64,000 nucleotides of DNA from Halanaerobiaceae bacterium (GCA_003553485.1 PWEJ01000102.1:1-64000); one strand, 5' to 3'. Counted from the stretch's first letter, positions 11,089 to 20,806 are shown. A program made the numbers and translations. Notes: generated by a model from the letters alone, not told the origin.

Positions 11089-12156
11089 ATGGATAAAAAC
11101 ATAAGAATTGAGAAGTGTGAAGATAGACAAGAACCCCCGAAGGATGAAGAACTTAGTTTCGGCAGGACCTTTACAGACCATATGTTTGTCATGGACTACG
11201 AGGAAGAGCAGGGATGGTATGACCCCAGGATTGTTCCCTATAGCCCCTTAGAGATTGATCCAGCAGCTGCTTTTTGCCATTACGGGCAGACCACTTTCGA
11301 AGGTTTGAAAGCTTATCGAACGGAAGATGATAGGATTTTACTCTTTCGGCCGGAAAAAAATGCCGAGAGGTTTAACAATTCCAATGAGAGAATGTGTATC
11401 TGTCAGATGGATCCCGATTTTTTCGTGGAGGCGGTAAAAAAGACAGTCCAGGTAGATAAAAATTGGGTGCCTGCTAAACCAGGTACTGCCCTTTATATCA
11501 GACCCTTTACCATTGCCACGGAGATATATCTGGGATTAAAACCTTCCTCAAGATATAAATTTATAATTATCATGTCCCCGGTAGCTGCCTATTACGATCA
11601 GGGCATAAAACCAACTAAAATATACGTTGAGACTGATTTTGTTAGAGCAAGCAAGGGAGGTACCGGTATGGCCAAAACCGGTGGCAATTATGCCGGCAGT
11701 TTAAAGGCTCAAGCTGAAGCAGCAGAGATGGGATATGATGAAGTTCTCTGGCTAGATGGGAATAATAGAGAATTTGTTGAAGAAGTTGGGGCCATGAATG
11801 TCTTTTTCAAGATAAATGGCAAGATCATCACCCCTTCTTTAGAGGGAACTATTCTGCCTGGTATCACTAGAGATTCAGTGATTACAATCTTAGAAGACTG
11901 GGGTATGGAGGTAGAAGAGAGGAAGATTAAGATTGAAGAGGTGGCTGAAGCTTATAAAAGTGGCGATTTAGAAGAAGCCTTTGGCACAGGCACAGCAGCT
12001 ATAATTTCTCCTATTGGCACCCTTAGCTGGCAGGATATGGAGATGGAGATTAACAATGGTGAAACTGGTGAGGTTGCCAGCAAGCTTTATGATAAGCTGA
12101 TTGGCATTCAAACGGGCAAGATAGAAGACCCCTATGACTGGACAGTAGAAGTTTAA
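11089..12156 (+). CDS. ilvE: Branched-chain amino-acid aminotransferase
   Basis: This PLP enzyme performs the last step to Val, Leu and Ile. It is a fold-type IV aminotransferase of 355 residues, resembling the longer BCAT2-like form. Visible motifs are HYGQTTFEGLKAYR near the start, the PLP lysine in MAKTGGNYAGSLKAQAEA, EEVGAMNVFF, and the LPGITRDSVITI phosphate-binding turn. It follows ilvD by 67 bases with an ACTGGAGGAT ribosome site. It is the last gene before a strong new promoter, so it probably ends the ilv-leu transcript, although no clear terminator hairpin is seen. Confidence 0.94.
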   Translation: MDKNIRIEKCEDRQEPPKDEELSFGRTFTDHMFVMDYEEEQGWYDPRIVPYSPLEIDPAAAFCHYGQTTFEGLKAYRTEDDRILLFRPEKNAERFNNSNERMCICQMDPDFFVEAVKKTVQVDKNWVPAKPGTALYIRPFTIATEIYLGLKPSSRYKFIIIMSPVAAYYDQGIKPTKIYVETDFVRASKGGTGMAKTGGNYAGSLKAQAEAAEMGYDEVLWLDGNNREFVEEVGAMNVFFKINGKIITPSLEGTILPGITRDSVITILEDWGMEVEERKIKIEEVAEAYKSGDLEEAFGTGTAAIISPIGTLSWQDMEMEINNGETGEVASKLYDKLIGIQTGKIEDPYDWTVEV

Positions 12157-12198
12157 CCAGATTTTTATAAAATATTTTAATTTATTTGCTCAAAGTGT

Positions 12199-12227
12199 TT
12201 GACAAAGAGAAGAATACCTGCTATAAT
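12199..12227 (+). promoter_or_regulatory. Consensus sigma-A promoter for the T-box/aro operon
   Basis: TTGACA at 12199-12204 and TATAAT at 12222-12227 are separated by exactly 17 bases. Both hexamers are perfect consensus. This suggests strong constitutive initiation, with control left to the T-box leader just downstream. Transcription should start near 12234. Confidence 0.9.
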
Positions 12228-12233
12228 TCATTT

Positions 12234-12513
12234 TAACAATTTATCAGAATAAAAACTGTGACGGGGACCAAGTAAGCTTGTGAAGATATAAAGAGAGCCG
12301 ATGGCAGTGCAAATCGGTTATTTTTCCAGGCTGAATTTCCCCCCTGAGTTGCCAGCTGAAAATCAAAGTAAGCTCCGGCCGTCTGCTGACGTTATCAAGC
12401 AAGAGAGTGTCTGCTCTTGAAGAGGTAGCCTTTCATAGCTATTATTTAACAGGAGAAAGGCTTAAACAGGTGGTACCGCGATAATAGTCGCCCTGCTAGG
12501 GGCGGCTTTTTTT
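12234..12513 (+). promoter_or_regulatory. T-box leader, probably tRNA-Phe responsive
   Basis: The conserved T-box AACAGGTGGTACCGCG is at 12465-12480. It is preceded by a long Stem I with AGTAAGC, AGAGAGCCGATGG and GTGCAAATCGG elements, and followed by the terminator hairpin. In the specifier region GAATTTCCCCCCTGAG, the likely specifier codon is TTC at 12337-12339 (Phe); shifting by one base gives TTT, also Phe. The UGGU of the T-box (12471-12474) would pair with an ACCA tRNA end, fitting tRNA-Phe (discriminator A) and arguing against tRNA-Trp (G). Uncharged tRNA would stabilise the antiterminator and switch on the downstream aromatic genes. Confidence 0.93.
12487..12513 (+). terminator. T-box regulated intrinsic terminator
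   Basis: The stem GTCGCCC / GGGCGGC with loop TGCTAG is followed by a run of seven T. It is mutually exclusive with the antiterminator that includes the T-box sequence directly upstream. Confidence 0.9.
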
Positions 12514-12582
12514 GTTTTGTAGGATTTTTTTGGATTAAAATTAATAAACTAACAATTATCAACTTCAAGGAGGAATAATCTA

Positions 12583-13626
12583 ATGATAGTAGTAATGAAA
12601 GCAGAGGCAAGTGAAGAAGAACTTGATGAGGTTTTGGCGGCAGTACCTAAGGACAAATATGATTCGCATATTTTTAGAGGAGTTGACCGGACGGTAATAG
12701 GTTTAATTGGCAAAGGCAAGGATAAAGAAACTCTGAAGAATCGCTTATCATCCTATTCTTCAGTTGATAAAGTTATCGCTATTTTAGACCCTTATAAATT
12801 AACCAGTTGGAATTTCAAACCGGAGAAGACTGTTATCCAATTAGAGCATGTAAAAATAGGAGGCGAAAAGCCTACTGTTATGGCAGGCCCCTGTGCTGTG
12901 GAGAATGAAGAGCAGCTGATGACCACTGCCCGGGCCGTAAAAAAAGCAGGAGCTGAAATTTTAAGAGGTGGTGCCTTCAAACCGCGAACTTCCCCTTATT
13001 CCTTTCAGGGTTTAGGAGAAGAGGGTCTAAAATTACTGGCTAAAGCTCGCCAGGAAACCGGGCTTAAAATTGTCACTGAGCTAATGGATATCGAACATAT
13101 AGATGTGGTAACAGAGTATACTGATATAATTCAGATTGGAGCCAGAAACATGCAAAATTATCCTCTCTTAACAGCAATAGGTCAGTTAAATAAACCAGTG
13201 ATGTTAAAGAGAGGAATGTCAGCAACTATAAGAGAATGGTTATTAGCAGCTGAATATATTATGACTGAAGGTAACCATCAGGTTATTTTATGTGAGCGGG
13301 GCATTAGAACCTTTGGTGAGGAGACTAGAAACACCTTAGATTTAAGCTCCATTCCCATGATTAAAGAGATCAGCCATCTACCTGTAGTGGTTGACCCCAG
13401 TCATGGTACCGGGCGCTGGGAGCTGGTAAGACCGATGGCTAGAGCAGCTGTAGCCTGTGGAGCAGATGGATTGATTGTTGAGGTTCATCCCAAACCAGAA
13501 GAGGCTTTATCTGATGGCCCTCAGTCTTTAAAGCCAGATAAGTTTGCCCTCCTGATGGAGGAAATAAGTGGCATGAAAAACTATCTCAATAGGAAAATAT
13601 CCAGAAACTTACAGTCAGTGGTATAA
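12583..13626 (+). CDS. aroF: 3-deoxy-7-phosphoheptulonate (DAHP) synthase, type I-beta
   Basis: It condenses PEP with erythrose-4-phosphate, the first step of the shikimate pathway. The first 70 or so residues form a ferredoxin-like regulatory domain (MIVVMKAEASEEELDEV...), as in Thermotoga-type DAHP synthase. The barrel follows, with MAGPCAVENEEQL, RGGAFKPRTSPYSFQG, LKRGMSATIREWL, CERGIRTF and VVDPSHGTGRWELV metal and substrate motifs. Length 347 is typical. An AAGGAGGAAT ribosome site precedes the ATG. It is the first gene after the T-box, so supply of DAHP is tied to aromatic tRNA charging. The gene is called aroF or aroA in different species. Confidence 0.95.
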   Translation: MIVVMKAEASEEELDEVLAAVPKDKYDSHIFRGVDRTVIGLIGKGKDKETLKNRLSSYSSVDKVIAILDPYKLTSWNFKPEKTVIQLEHVKIGGEKPTVMAGPCAVENEEQLMTTARAVKKAGAEILRGGAFKPRTSPYSFQGLGEEGLKLLAKARQETGLKIVTELMDIEHIDVVTEYTDIIQIGARNMQNYPLLTAIGQLNKPVMLKRGMSATIREWLLAAEYIMTEGNHQVILCERGIRTFGEETRNTLDLSSIPMIKEISHLPVVVDPSHGTGRWELVRPMARAAVACGADGLIVEVHPKPEEALSDGPQSLKPDKFALLMEEISGMKNYLNRKISRNLQSVV

Positions 13627-13653
13627 TTAGCTTTCTGAGAGGCAGGGATTTTT

Positions 13654-14583
13654 ATGAAAAATTTAGGATACTTAGGACCATCAGGAACCTTTACAGAAAT
13701 GGCCGCTAATGAATTTCTTAAGGAAATAAAAGAACCTCACGTAGAAAAAATAAGTTACCCGGATATATCTGAATTAATTCAAGCTGTTGCTGAGGGTGAA
13801 ATTTATCAAGCCGTAGTCCCTATAGAGAACTCCCTTGAGGGTTCTGTTAATATTACCTTAGATTATTTAGCTCATAAGGTTTCTCTCAAAATAGGACTGG
13901 AGATAGTTTTGCCCATCAACCAACAATTGATGACGGCAACTGGAGTTGACATAAATGATATAAAAGAAATTTATTCTCATCCGCAGGCTTTAGCCCAATG
14001 TAGAGAGTTCTTAAACAGTTTTAACTCAGGTTGCCAGATTAAAAAAGTAAGTAGTACAGCCGAAGCGGCCCAACTTATTAATTCTAACAATGGTTCTCCA
14101 GATATAACTAAAGCAGCAATCGGTTCTCGTCTGGCTGCTAAATTGAACGAGTTGACTATAATTGAAGAAAACATCCAGGATAATGATTCTAATTGGACCA
14201 GGTTTGTGCTGCTGGTCAGGGAGAAAAATTATCATACTGCCCGGGATAAGCCTTATTTTTGGCCTCAAAAGGATTTTAAGACCAGCATAATCTGCTCTCC
14301 TATTAAGAATAGGCCAGGAATTTTACATGAAATTTTAGCAGAATTTGCTACCCGCAATATTAACCTGACCAGAATTGAATCCAGACCGACTAAAAAGATG
14401 TTAGGCGATTATCTTTTCTTCATCGATTTTGCTGGCCAGGTTGGCTCTAAGGAAAGCCAAAATGTCATCACAAATCTTAAGGAAAAAACTTCTCATTTGA
14501 AAATATTAGGTTCTTACCAAACTTTAACATGTCAGCAGGAAAAAATTGCTCCAGGGGAGGTAGATAACCATGAAATTAAATAA
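13654..14583 (+). CDS. pheA: Prephenate dehydratase
   Basis: It converts prephenate to phenylpyruvate, the branch step to phenylalanine. The N-terminal PDT domain begins LGYLGPSGTFTEMAA and has the ENSLEGSV and catalytic TRF (SNWTRFVLL) motifs. A C-terminal ACT domain with GILHEIL and the ESRP element (RIESRPTKK) should bind Phe for feedback inhibition. The protein is monofunctional with 309 residues; there is no chorismate-mutase domain. It overlaps hisC by 14 bases. Its place behind a Phe-type T-box supports the specifier reading. Confidence 0.95.
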   Translation: MKNLGYLGPSGTFTEMAANEFLKEIKEPHVEKISYPDISELIQAVAEGEIYQAVVPIENSLEGSVNITLDYLAHKVSLKIGLEIVLPINQQLMTATGVDINDIKEIYSHPQALAQCREFLNSFNSGCQIKKVSSTAEAAQLINSNNGSPDITKAAIGSRLAAKLNELTIIEENIQDNDSNWTRFVLLVREKNYHTARDKPYFWPQKDFKTSIICSPIKNRPGILHEILAEFATRNINLTRIESRPTKKMLGDYLFFIDFAGQVGSKESQNVITNLKEKTSHLKILGSYQTLTCQQEKIAPGEVDNHEIK

Positions 14584-15691
14584 AATACTAAAAAATAATT
14601 TTGCCGGTTTAAATCCTTATAAGCCGGGCAAAGGAAAAGATAAATTAACAGAGGAATATGATATAGCTAAACCTATTAAGCTTGCTTCTAATGAAAATCC
14701 CTATGGAACTTCCAGTAATGTTAAAAAGAGAATCAAAGCTGAGCTAAAGAGATTAAAGGAGTACCCGGAGAGTACCGCTGCTCCTTTAAGAGAGGAATTA
14801 GCCGATTTTTATAATTTATCCACTGATAAACTGGTTATTGGCAATGGGTCCGATGAATTGATCGGGCTCTTAGTAGAAATTTTTGGAGCAGACCAGGGAG
14901 AGATAATCTATCCTGATCCCTCCTTTATAAAATATGAAGTTTATGTAAACTTAAAAAAATGTCAGGGCCGACCAGTACCTTTAGATAATAATTATGGCAT
15001 TGATTTACCGGCTATGCTGGCAGAGATAAATGATAAGACCAGGTTGATTTTTATCTGCGATCCCAATAACCCTACAGGCACTTTGCTTTCAGCTGCTGAA
15101 ATAAAGGATTTTTTAGCTGAAGTTCCCGACGATATTCTGGTAGTTTTAGACCAGGCCTATCATGAATACGTCAATGATCCCAATTACTTTTCAGCGGTTC
15201 CAGAACTGGATAACTGGGATAATTTATTTGTTCTAAGAACTTTTTCCAAGGCCTATGGTTTAGCTGGATTGCGCGTAGGTTATGGAATAGGACATCCAGC
15301 AGTAATCCATTACTTAACTCAAATTAAGGATACCTTTAACTCCAACAGGATGGCCCAGGTTGCTGCCTGTGCTGCTTTAAAGGATCAACTCCATATAGAG
15401 AAAAGCAGCCGAAGGAATCAAGAAGAGAAGGAATTTTTGTATACCCAGTTAAAAGAAAGAGGATTGGACTATATTCCTACTCAGGGTAACTTTATCATGA
15501 TTAAAATCCCCTTTCCCAGCCAGAAAGTGGTAAGATTCCTGGAAAAAGAAGGTATTATAGTTAAACCAGGAGCTGCCCTGGGGGTTAAAAAGACTATTAG
15601 AGCAACCATTGGAAGTCGTGCAGATAATAAAGCATTATTGTCTGCTCTGGACAAATTTTTAAGGAAAAACAATTTAGCAGTTTCAAATTAA
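14570..15691 (+). CDS. hisC: Histidinol-phosphate/aromatic aminotransferase
   Basis: This PLP aminotransferase of fold type I has 373 residues. Visible motifs are KLASNENPYG near the start, GNGSDELIG, DPNNPTGTLLS, and the PLP-lysine segment TFSKAYGLAGLRVGYG. The family converts imidazole-acetol phosphate to histidinol phosphate, but many HisC proteins also transaminate phenylpyruvate. Directly after pheA and with no other his genes here, the likely job is the final Phe (and Tyr) step. The ATG at 14570 has GGGGAGGTAG upstream, inside the pheA end. Confidence 0.9.
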   Translation: MKLNKILKNNFAGLNPYKPGKGKDKLTEEYDIAKPIKLASNENPYGTSSNVKKRIKAELKRLKEYPESTAAPLREELADFYNLSTDKLVIGNGSDELIGLLVEIFGADQGEIIYPDPSFIKYEVYVNLKKCQGRPVPLDNNYGIDLPAMLAEINDKTRLIFICDPNNPTGTLLSAAEIKDFLAEVPDDILVVLDQAYHEYVNDPNYFSAVPELDNWDNLFVLRTFSKAYGLAGLRVGYGIGHPAVIHYLTQIKDTFNSNRMAQVAACAALKDQLHIEKSSRRNQEEKEFLYTQLKERGLDYIPTQGNFIMIKIPFPSQKVVRFLEKEGIIVKPGAALGVKKTIRATIGSRADNKALLSALDKFLRKNNLAVSN

Positions 15692-15763
15692 TTAACTTTT
15701 GGTTGATTATTCTTCCAGACAGCATTAAGGGCTTTTATTTCATTTCTTTTTTTACCATTGCTA

Positions 15764-15772
15764 TGATATAAT
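15764..15772 (+). promoter_or_regulatory. Extended -10 promoter element
   Basis: TG-A-TATAAT at 15764-15772 is an extended -10 element about 44 bases before the GTG start of the next gene. No good -35 is seen, as expected for extended -10 promoters. Confidence 0.5.
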
Positions 15773-15815
15773 AAAATTAAGCTTAAGATATTATAAAAAG
15801 AGAGGGTTTTCATCA

Positions 15816-17249
15816 GTGGCCACTGATAGCACTGAAAATACAGAAACAGAAACAGAAACTGAGTCTAACCTATCTGAAACAACACTAAGCTATAAAAAAT
15901 TATTAAATTTCTTTTTACCTTTAGCAATCACCCCCTTCTTTATTTCAACGATGCACTCGTTTTTTAACGCAGCTATGGCCCGGTTACCATCTCCTGATTT
16001 AAGTATAGCCATGTTTACCCTGGTTAAGGGCATTTCCCATGCGTTGAAGGCCCCTACTAATATGTTCATGCAGGTCTTCGTTTCGCTGGTTGATGATAGG
16101 CAAAGCTTCTTTGTTGCATCCAAATTTGCCTGGCTTTTAAGCTTGGCCTTTTTTCTCATTCTCTTTTCCTTAGGTTACACACCATTAGGGGGCTGGTTTT
16201 TAAGAAATATAATCGGCATACAGGATGCTCGTTCCATAGAATTTGCCTATATTGCTCTTAGAATAACCTGCTTCTTGCCCTTTGTAGAAACATTGCGCAA
16301 TACCAATCGAGGTTTGGTTATAAGCAATGAAAGAACTAAAGTAGTCTCACTGGCTACAGCGGTAAGACTGATCTCTGTCAGTGTATTTTTGCTCTGGGCA
16401 GTGAATAGTCAGGCATTGTCTGGTATTGTTGTTGGCAGCTTCACCTGGACAGTTGGCATAGGTATCGAAGGACTGGTGGTTTTTTTAGGAGTGTTGTTTT
16501 ATTATTCTTCTCCAGCTAAAGCTGCTGAAAATATTTCTAGCTTTACTGATACTGAATTAAAGATTATGGATGTTGTAATCTTCTTTTTACCCCTGGCAGT
16601 GATGATGTTTTTAGATTCCTTTATTAATCCTTTAGTACAAAGTGGTATTGCCCGCAGTCCCCTGCTGGCAACTCAATCCCTGGCTGCTTATGGGGTAGCC
16701 TACGGGCTTCGCAGTATAATCGATAGTCCTGTTCGCTATCTCCATCATTGTTCTCTGGTCTATGTAGGTGAGGATAATATTAAAAACTGGAAAAAGGTGC
16801 GCAACTTTAGTGTCATAGCAGGCCTAATCGGTACTGCCGTGATGTTAATATTAAGTTTAACTCCCCTGGGTCACTTAATTATGAGACATATCATCGGGGT
16901 TTCAGACACAATTGCCACTATTGGTAACGGTGCCCTGCTGGCCTTTAGTCCCATACCTTTGATTCGTTCAATTAGAGAGGCTTACTGGGGACTTTTAATG
17001 CAGCAAAGAAATACCAGGCTCATAGGCATGGCTAAAGCTGTTAATATAATTTCTGTCTTTATTGCTTTAATTTTTCTTATCGGTCCCTTCTTTGGCCTGT
17101 TCTTTGAATCTGCAGCCGCAATAGGTGCTTTGACCTACACAATTGGCCATTCCATGGAAACCTTAGTTATCTGGATTTATGCTAATAGGAATATTAAACC
17201 TGCTTCTCTAACGCCAACTCTATGGGACAAGTTGAAATCAGCCAACTAG
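15816..17249 (+). CDS. Multi-pass membrane protein, MATE/MOP-superfamily-like
   Basis: This 477-residue protein has an acidic Thr/Glu-rich start (repeated TE dipeptides in the first 20 residues), then about 12 hydrophobic segments. The pattern of two similar halves (LLNFFLPLAITPFFIS near residue 28; VIFFLPLAVMMFLDSF near residue 255) resembles MOP flippases/exporters such as MATE, MviN or the ANK family. The GTG start has AGAGAGGG about 9 bases upstream. It stands alone between hisC and uspA. Substrate is unknown; the family call rests on pattern only. Confidence 0.55.
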   Translation: MATDSTENTETETETESNLSETTLSYKKLLNFFLPLAITPFFISTMHSFFNAAMARLPSPDLSIAMFTLVKGISHALKAPTNMFMQVFVSLVDDRQSFFVASKFAWLLSLAFFLILFSLGYTPLGGWFLRNIIGIQDARSIEFAYIALRITCFLPFVETLRNTNRGLVISNERTKVVSLATAVRLISVSVFLLWAVNSQALSGIVVGSFTWTVGIGIEGLVVFLGVLFYYSSPAKAAENISSFTDTELKIMDVVIFFLPLAVMMFLDSFINPLVQSGIARSPLLATQSLAAYGVAYGLRSIIDSPVRYLHHCSLVYVGEDNIKNWKKVRNFSVIAGLIGTAVMLILSLTPLGHLIMRHIIGVSDTIATIGNGALLAFSPIPLIRSIREAYWGLLMQQRNTRLIGMAKAVNIISVFIALIFLIGPFFGLFFESAAAIGALTYTIGHSMETLVIWIYANRNIKPASLTPTLWDKLKSAN

Positions 17250-17308
17250 TTTAACTTTAGCATGATTAAACTATTTATAATTAATCATCTCCAGGAGGTG
17301 CTATTGCT

Positions 17309-17764
17309 ATGAATAAAATTTTATTGGCCGTAGATGGTTCTGAAAAAAGCAAACATGCTGTAGAAGAAACAGTGGAACTGGTTAACAATATATCGGCAGA
17401 GATAACTCTATTAACAGTGGTAGCGGATATCAATCAAGTTATCGATATAGCGGAAGCTTCTACCCATGCTGCCATCCATCGAGGTCTAAAAGAAAGAAAA
17501 GCTCAGGAGGAAAACTTGGAGAAACAGGGTCAAAGGCTGCTAGAGGAAGCCGGGGAGATTTTAACGGCTGCTGGTTTGAATTATGAGACCAAACTAGGGA
17601 AAGGTGACCCGGCGGAAGTAATCTGTAGAATAGCTGAAGAAGAGGGTTTTGATCTGATTATTCTGGCTGATAAGGGATTAGGAGGAGTTAAGCGTTTTTT
17701 CCTGGGTAGTATTAGTGATAAAGTGGTCCGGCATGCCAAAACATCAGTATTAGTTGTTAAATAA
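17309..17764 (+). CDS. Universal stress protein, UspA family
   Basis: This 151-residue cytoplasmic protein has the UspA fold. It starts MNKILLAVDGSEKSKHAVEE with the ATP-loop Asp, and ends with DLIILADKGLGGVKRFFLGSISDKVVRHAKTSVLVVK, which contains the G-2x-G-9x-G-S nucleotide motif. It is therefore probably ATP-binding. A CCAGGAGGTG ribosome site precedes the ATG. Members of the family help cells survive starvation and stress; no specific partner can be read from the neighbours. Confidence 0.93.
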   Translation: MNKILLAVDGSEKSKHAVEETVELVNNISAEITLLTVVADINQVIDIAEASTHAAIHRGLKERKAQEENLEKQGQRLLEEAGEILTAAGLNYETKLGKGDPAEVICRIAEEEGFDLIILADKGLGGVKRFFLGSISDKVVRHAKTSVLVVK

Positions 17765-17803
17765 AAATATAACGGCCAAAGAGCCAATGAGGAGTTGAAA
17801 TTT

Positions 17804-19150
17804 TTGCTAGTAGATTCTGAATCTTTAGTCAATACTCTGGAAAAGTTAATTGCTGGCCAAAGGGACTTATCTGCCTATTTGACAAATAAATTAACTAAGA
17901 TAGCTGCTAAAGAGGAAAAGATTCAAGCTTTATTGGAGGAAGCTGATAGAAAAAAACGCCTTCTTCAGCAAGCTGATGAGCTGGCGGCTGCCTATAAAAA
18001 CGAAGAAAAGCCCTCTCTTTATGGAGCTTTGCTGGGGGTGAAGGATATTTTTCATGTAGATGGTTTTTTAACCCGGGCTGGTTCTAATCTGCCTGCCAGT
18101 ATTTTAACAGGCCCAGAGGGGAAGTTAATAACTAATTTAAAAGAATTGGGCCTATTGATACTGGGTAAGACGGTAACCACGGAATTTGCTTACTTTCATC
18201 CCGGTCCGACGAGAAATCCCCATAACACCGACCATACTCCTGGCGGTTCAAGTAGTGGCTCGGCTGCAGCCGTAGCTGCTGGTTATTGTCCCTTAGCTCT
18301 AGGGACTCAAACTATAGGCTCCATAATTAGACCGGCTGCCTTCTGTGGGGTGGTAGGCTTTAAGCCTTCCTATGAGCGAATACCTGCTGAGGGTTTATTG
18401 CTTTTCTCTCCCTCGGTAGATCAGGTGGGTTTTTTCACCTCAGCAGTGGAAGATATTAATTTAGTCTTTTCAGCTCTAGTCGATGATTGTCAGGAGGAAT
18501 TTAAAGCTAAGAATTATAAAGAACTGACTGAAAATAAGAAGCCTGTTCTAGGAGTTCCCCGGGGCCCCTATTTAGAACAGCTATCTCCAGCAGGCCAGGT
18601 AATTTTTAAAAAACAAATAAAATATTTATCCCACCGGGGATATAAAATTAAAGAGATAAAAACCCTTAGTGATATTAAAAATATTAATCAGAGCCACCAG
18701 AGATTAATAGCTCGTGAATTTGCTAAAATTCAGGAAGAATGGTACAAAGAGTATAAAGATATCTATCGGCAGCAGACCAGGGAGTTAATTGAGCTGGGCC
18801 AAGAGATAGATTATAAAATCTATCAGCAGGATAAGGCAGTGAGATTAAGCCTGCGTTCCAGGCTGCAGCAGAAAATGAAGGACAGTGAAATCGATCTCTG
18901 GCTTGCACCCTCTGCTCCTGGCCCAGCTCCTCAGGGTCTTGCTAGCACTGGTGATCCAGCTTTGAATTTACCCTGGACTAATGCCGGTTTACCGGTAATT
19001 AATTTGCCGGCCGGAAAATTTGCCAATCAACTACCAGCTGGGCTGCAGATAATAGGAGAATTCAGGAGCGATGAAAAACTATTATCCTGGGCCCTGAAAC
19101 TGGAAGAGGATTTAGAGCAGATCAAAAATACTATTCTCCCAAAACCTTGA
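17804..19150 (+). CDS. Amidase-signature family hydrolase
   Basis: This serine amidase family protein has about 448 residues. The Ser-cisSer-Lys triad is supported by the Lys in [10 protein letters not shown], the cis-Ser/Ser motif [36 protein letters not shown], and the following GFKPSYERI. The TTG at 17804 is chosen because AATGAGGAG lies 9 bases upstream; the TTG at 17795 touches the ribosome site. It is not assigned as GatA because gatC and gatB are absent and the protein is shorter than usual GatA. Its 3' end overlaps the convergent yjbQ gene by 20 bases. Substrate unknown. Confidence 0.85.
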   Translation: MLVDSESLVNTLEKLIAGQRDLSAYLTNKLTKIAAKEEKIQALLEEADRKKRLLQQADELAAAYKNEEKPSLYGALLGVKDIFHVDGFLTRAGSNLPASILTGPEGKLITNLKELGLLILGKTVTTEFAYFHPGPTRNPHNTDHTPGGSSSGSAAAVAAGYCPLALGTQTIGSIIRPAAFCGVVGFKPSYERIPAEGLLLFSPSVDQVGFFTSAVEDINLVFSALVDDCQEEFKAKNYKELTENKKPVLGVPRGPYLEQLSPAGQVIFKKQIKYLSHRGYKIKEIKTLSDIKNINQSHQRLIAREFAKIQEEWYKEYKDIYRQQTRELIELGQEIDYKIYQQDKAVRLSLRSRLQQKMKDSEIDLWLAPSAPGPAPQGLASTGDPALNLPWTNAGLPVINLPAGKFANQLPAGLQIIGEFRSDEKLLSWALKLEEDLEQIKNTILPKP

Positions 19151-19547
19151 CCAAAACTCTTTTATCTCTTTGCCCGTCAAATTCACCATAAAATATCTGC
19201 TCCCAGGGACCGAAATCCAATTGTCCTTCGGTTATAGCTACCACGACCTCCCGTCCCATAATCTGCCTTTTTAAATGAGCATCAGCATTATCCTCAAAGG
19301 TATTGTGGTCATACTGGGATACTGGTTCATGGGGAGCAAGCTCTTCTAACCAGTGCTTAAAATCTCGATGTAAACCACTTTCGGCATCATTGATAAAGAC
19401 ACTGGCAGTTATATGCATGGCATTTACTAGACAGAGCCCTTCTTTAATGCCACTTTTATCGACAATTTCCTGTACCTGGTTAGTAATATTGATAAATTCT
19501 ACTCTTTCATCTGTATTAAACCAAAGATACTCTCTCTTTGCTATCAT
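19131..19547 (-). CDS. YjbQ/UPF0047 family protein
   Basis: This 138-residue protein has the family core: [75 protein letters not shown]. YjbQ proteins have been linked to low thiamine-phosphate-synthase activity in some bacteria, but their true role is unclear. The conserved HIT, DNADAHL and [11 protein letters not shown] patterns are intact. The start has AGGAGGTTATTTC upstream. It is convergent with the amidase and divergent from the HD-GYP gene. Confidence 0.88.
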   Translation of the reverse strand: MIAKREYLWFNTDERVEFINITNQVQEIVDKSGIKEGLCLVNAMHITASVFINDAESGLHRDFKHWLEELAPHEPVSQYDHNTFEDNADAHLKRQIMGREVVVAITEGQLDFGPWEQIFYGEFDGQRDKRVLVKVLGE

Positions 19548-19735
19548 GAAATAACCTCCTGTTAAAATTTTTAGTCCCTTTAAATTATATTCCGCAGAAA
19601 AGGGCTTGTTCCTGCTCAGTAGTAGTAAAGTTGGATAAATAAATTATTATGGTAATTAGTACTAACTTGTTAGAGGAGATTTCAAGTAAAAAGACAATTA
19701 TACAACTAAGAAGGTCTATCAGGGAGGTGAGAGGA

Positions 19736-20806
19736 ATGGATAATAAAAAATTTACTTCTGAACAAAAAACCAATATAGAAGTTACTGATCTTAAGCCAGG
19801 CATGAAATTGGCAAGCAATATCGAGCTGGAGTATGGTGGTATTATCATTCCGGCAGGAACGATTTTAGACCAGGAAAAAATAATGAGATTAAGGAATATG
19901 GGAAATAAATTTGTCTATATTTATGATGAAGATGAGGATACCATTGCTGATAATTACAAAAAAATAAGCAATACTGAGGTTAAATATCAAAAGAGCATAG
20001 ACCAGGCAGGAAAATTATATAAACAGGCTAGAAATAATGAAGAAATTGACTTAGAGGAGGTTAAGAAACTAACCTTTGAAGTTACTACCTTTGGCAATGA
20101 TGAGGAGATGATAAATCTTTTGACTTCCATCAGAGAAGCTGATAGATATACCTATATCCATTTAATAAACGTAGGCATGCTGGCCTATCTCTTCGGGAAC
20201 TGGATAGGTCTATCTGAGGATAAACAGCTAGAGATAACTCAGGCTGGACTGCTCCATGACATTGGCAAAGCTTTTATATCTGATGAAATATTAAAAAAAT
20301 CTGCTGACCTTACAGAAGAGGAATACCAAAAAGTTAAACAGCATTGTATTTTCGGCTATAAATTAGTAGAAAAAAAAGAAGAGATATCCGAGGAGATCTC
20401 CCGAGCCATTTTAACTCATCATGAAAGATATAATGGTACCGGATATCCTCTGGAGCTAAGCGGGGAGAATATTCCTCTCTATGGCAGGATGTTGGCTATT
20501 ATAGATACCTTTGATGCCATGACTGCAGAGCGGCCCTATCAAAAAAGCAGCTCCCCCTTTACTGCCATGCGCCTATTTCAAGAAGAGACCTTTGGAAAAT
20601 TCGATATTGAATTATTAAATATATTTCTTGACAATATTCCCTTCTATTTCGTTAATGAAGAGGTTTTACTCAATGATGGCAGAGAAGCTTTGATTATCCA
20701 TATAAATCCCCGTTATCCTGATAAACCTATCATTAAAGTTGAAGACGATTATATTGACCTGGTAGTAAATAGAGATATAGAGATAGCCCGGCTGATAGAG
20801 GCCTGA
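19736..20806 (+). CDS. HD-GYP domain phosphodiesterase-like protein
   Basis: This protein probably degrades cyclic di-GMP. It has about 356 residues from the ATG at 19736, which has AGGGAGGTGAGAGG upstream; an open frame continues further but lacks a ribosome site. The N-terminal 70 or so residues form a DUF3391-like lead (ITDLKPGMKLASNIELEYGGIIIPAGTIL is the typical run). The HD domain has AGLLHDIGKAFISDEIL, HCIFGYKLVE, HHERYNGTGYP, and the DTFDAMTAERPYQ motif. The C-terminal 50 residues (PDKPIIKVEDDYIDL) are the usual tail of HD-GYP proteins in Firmicutes. No receiver domain is fused. Confidence 0.88.
   Translation: MDNKKFTSEQKTNIEVTDLKPGMKLASNIELEYGGIIIPAGTILDQEKIMRLRNMGNKFVYIYDEDEDTIADNYKKISNTEVKYQKSIDQAGKLYKQARNNEEIDLEEVKKLTFEVTTFGNDEEMINLLTSIREADRYTYIHLINVGMLAYLFGNWIGLSEDKQLEITQAGLLHDIGKAFISDEILKKSADLTEEEYQKVKQHCIFGYKLVEKKEEISEEISRAILTHHERYNGTGYPLELSGENIPLYGRMLAIIDTFDAMTAERPYQKSSSPFTAMRLFQEETFGKFDIELLNIFLDNIPFYFVNEEVLLNDGREALIIHINPRYPDKPIIKVEDDYIDLVVNRDIEIARLIEA

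Noticed and set aside
17804-19150. Annotation as gatA (Glu-tRNA amidotransferase)
   Set aside because: No gatC or gatB nearby and the length and N-terminus differ; only the amidase family is supported.
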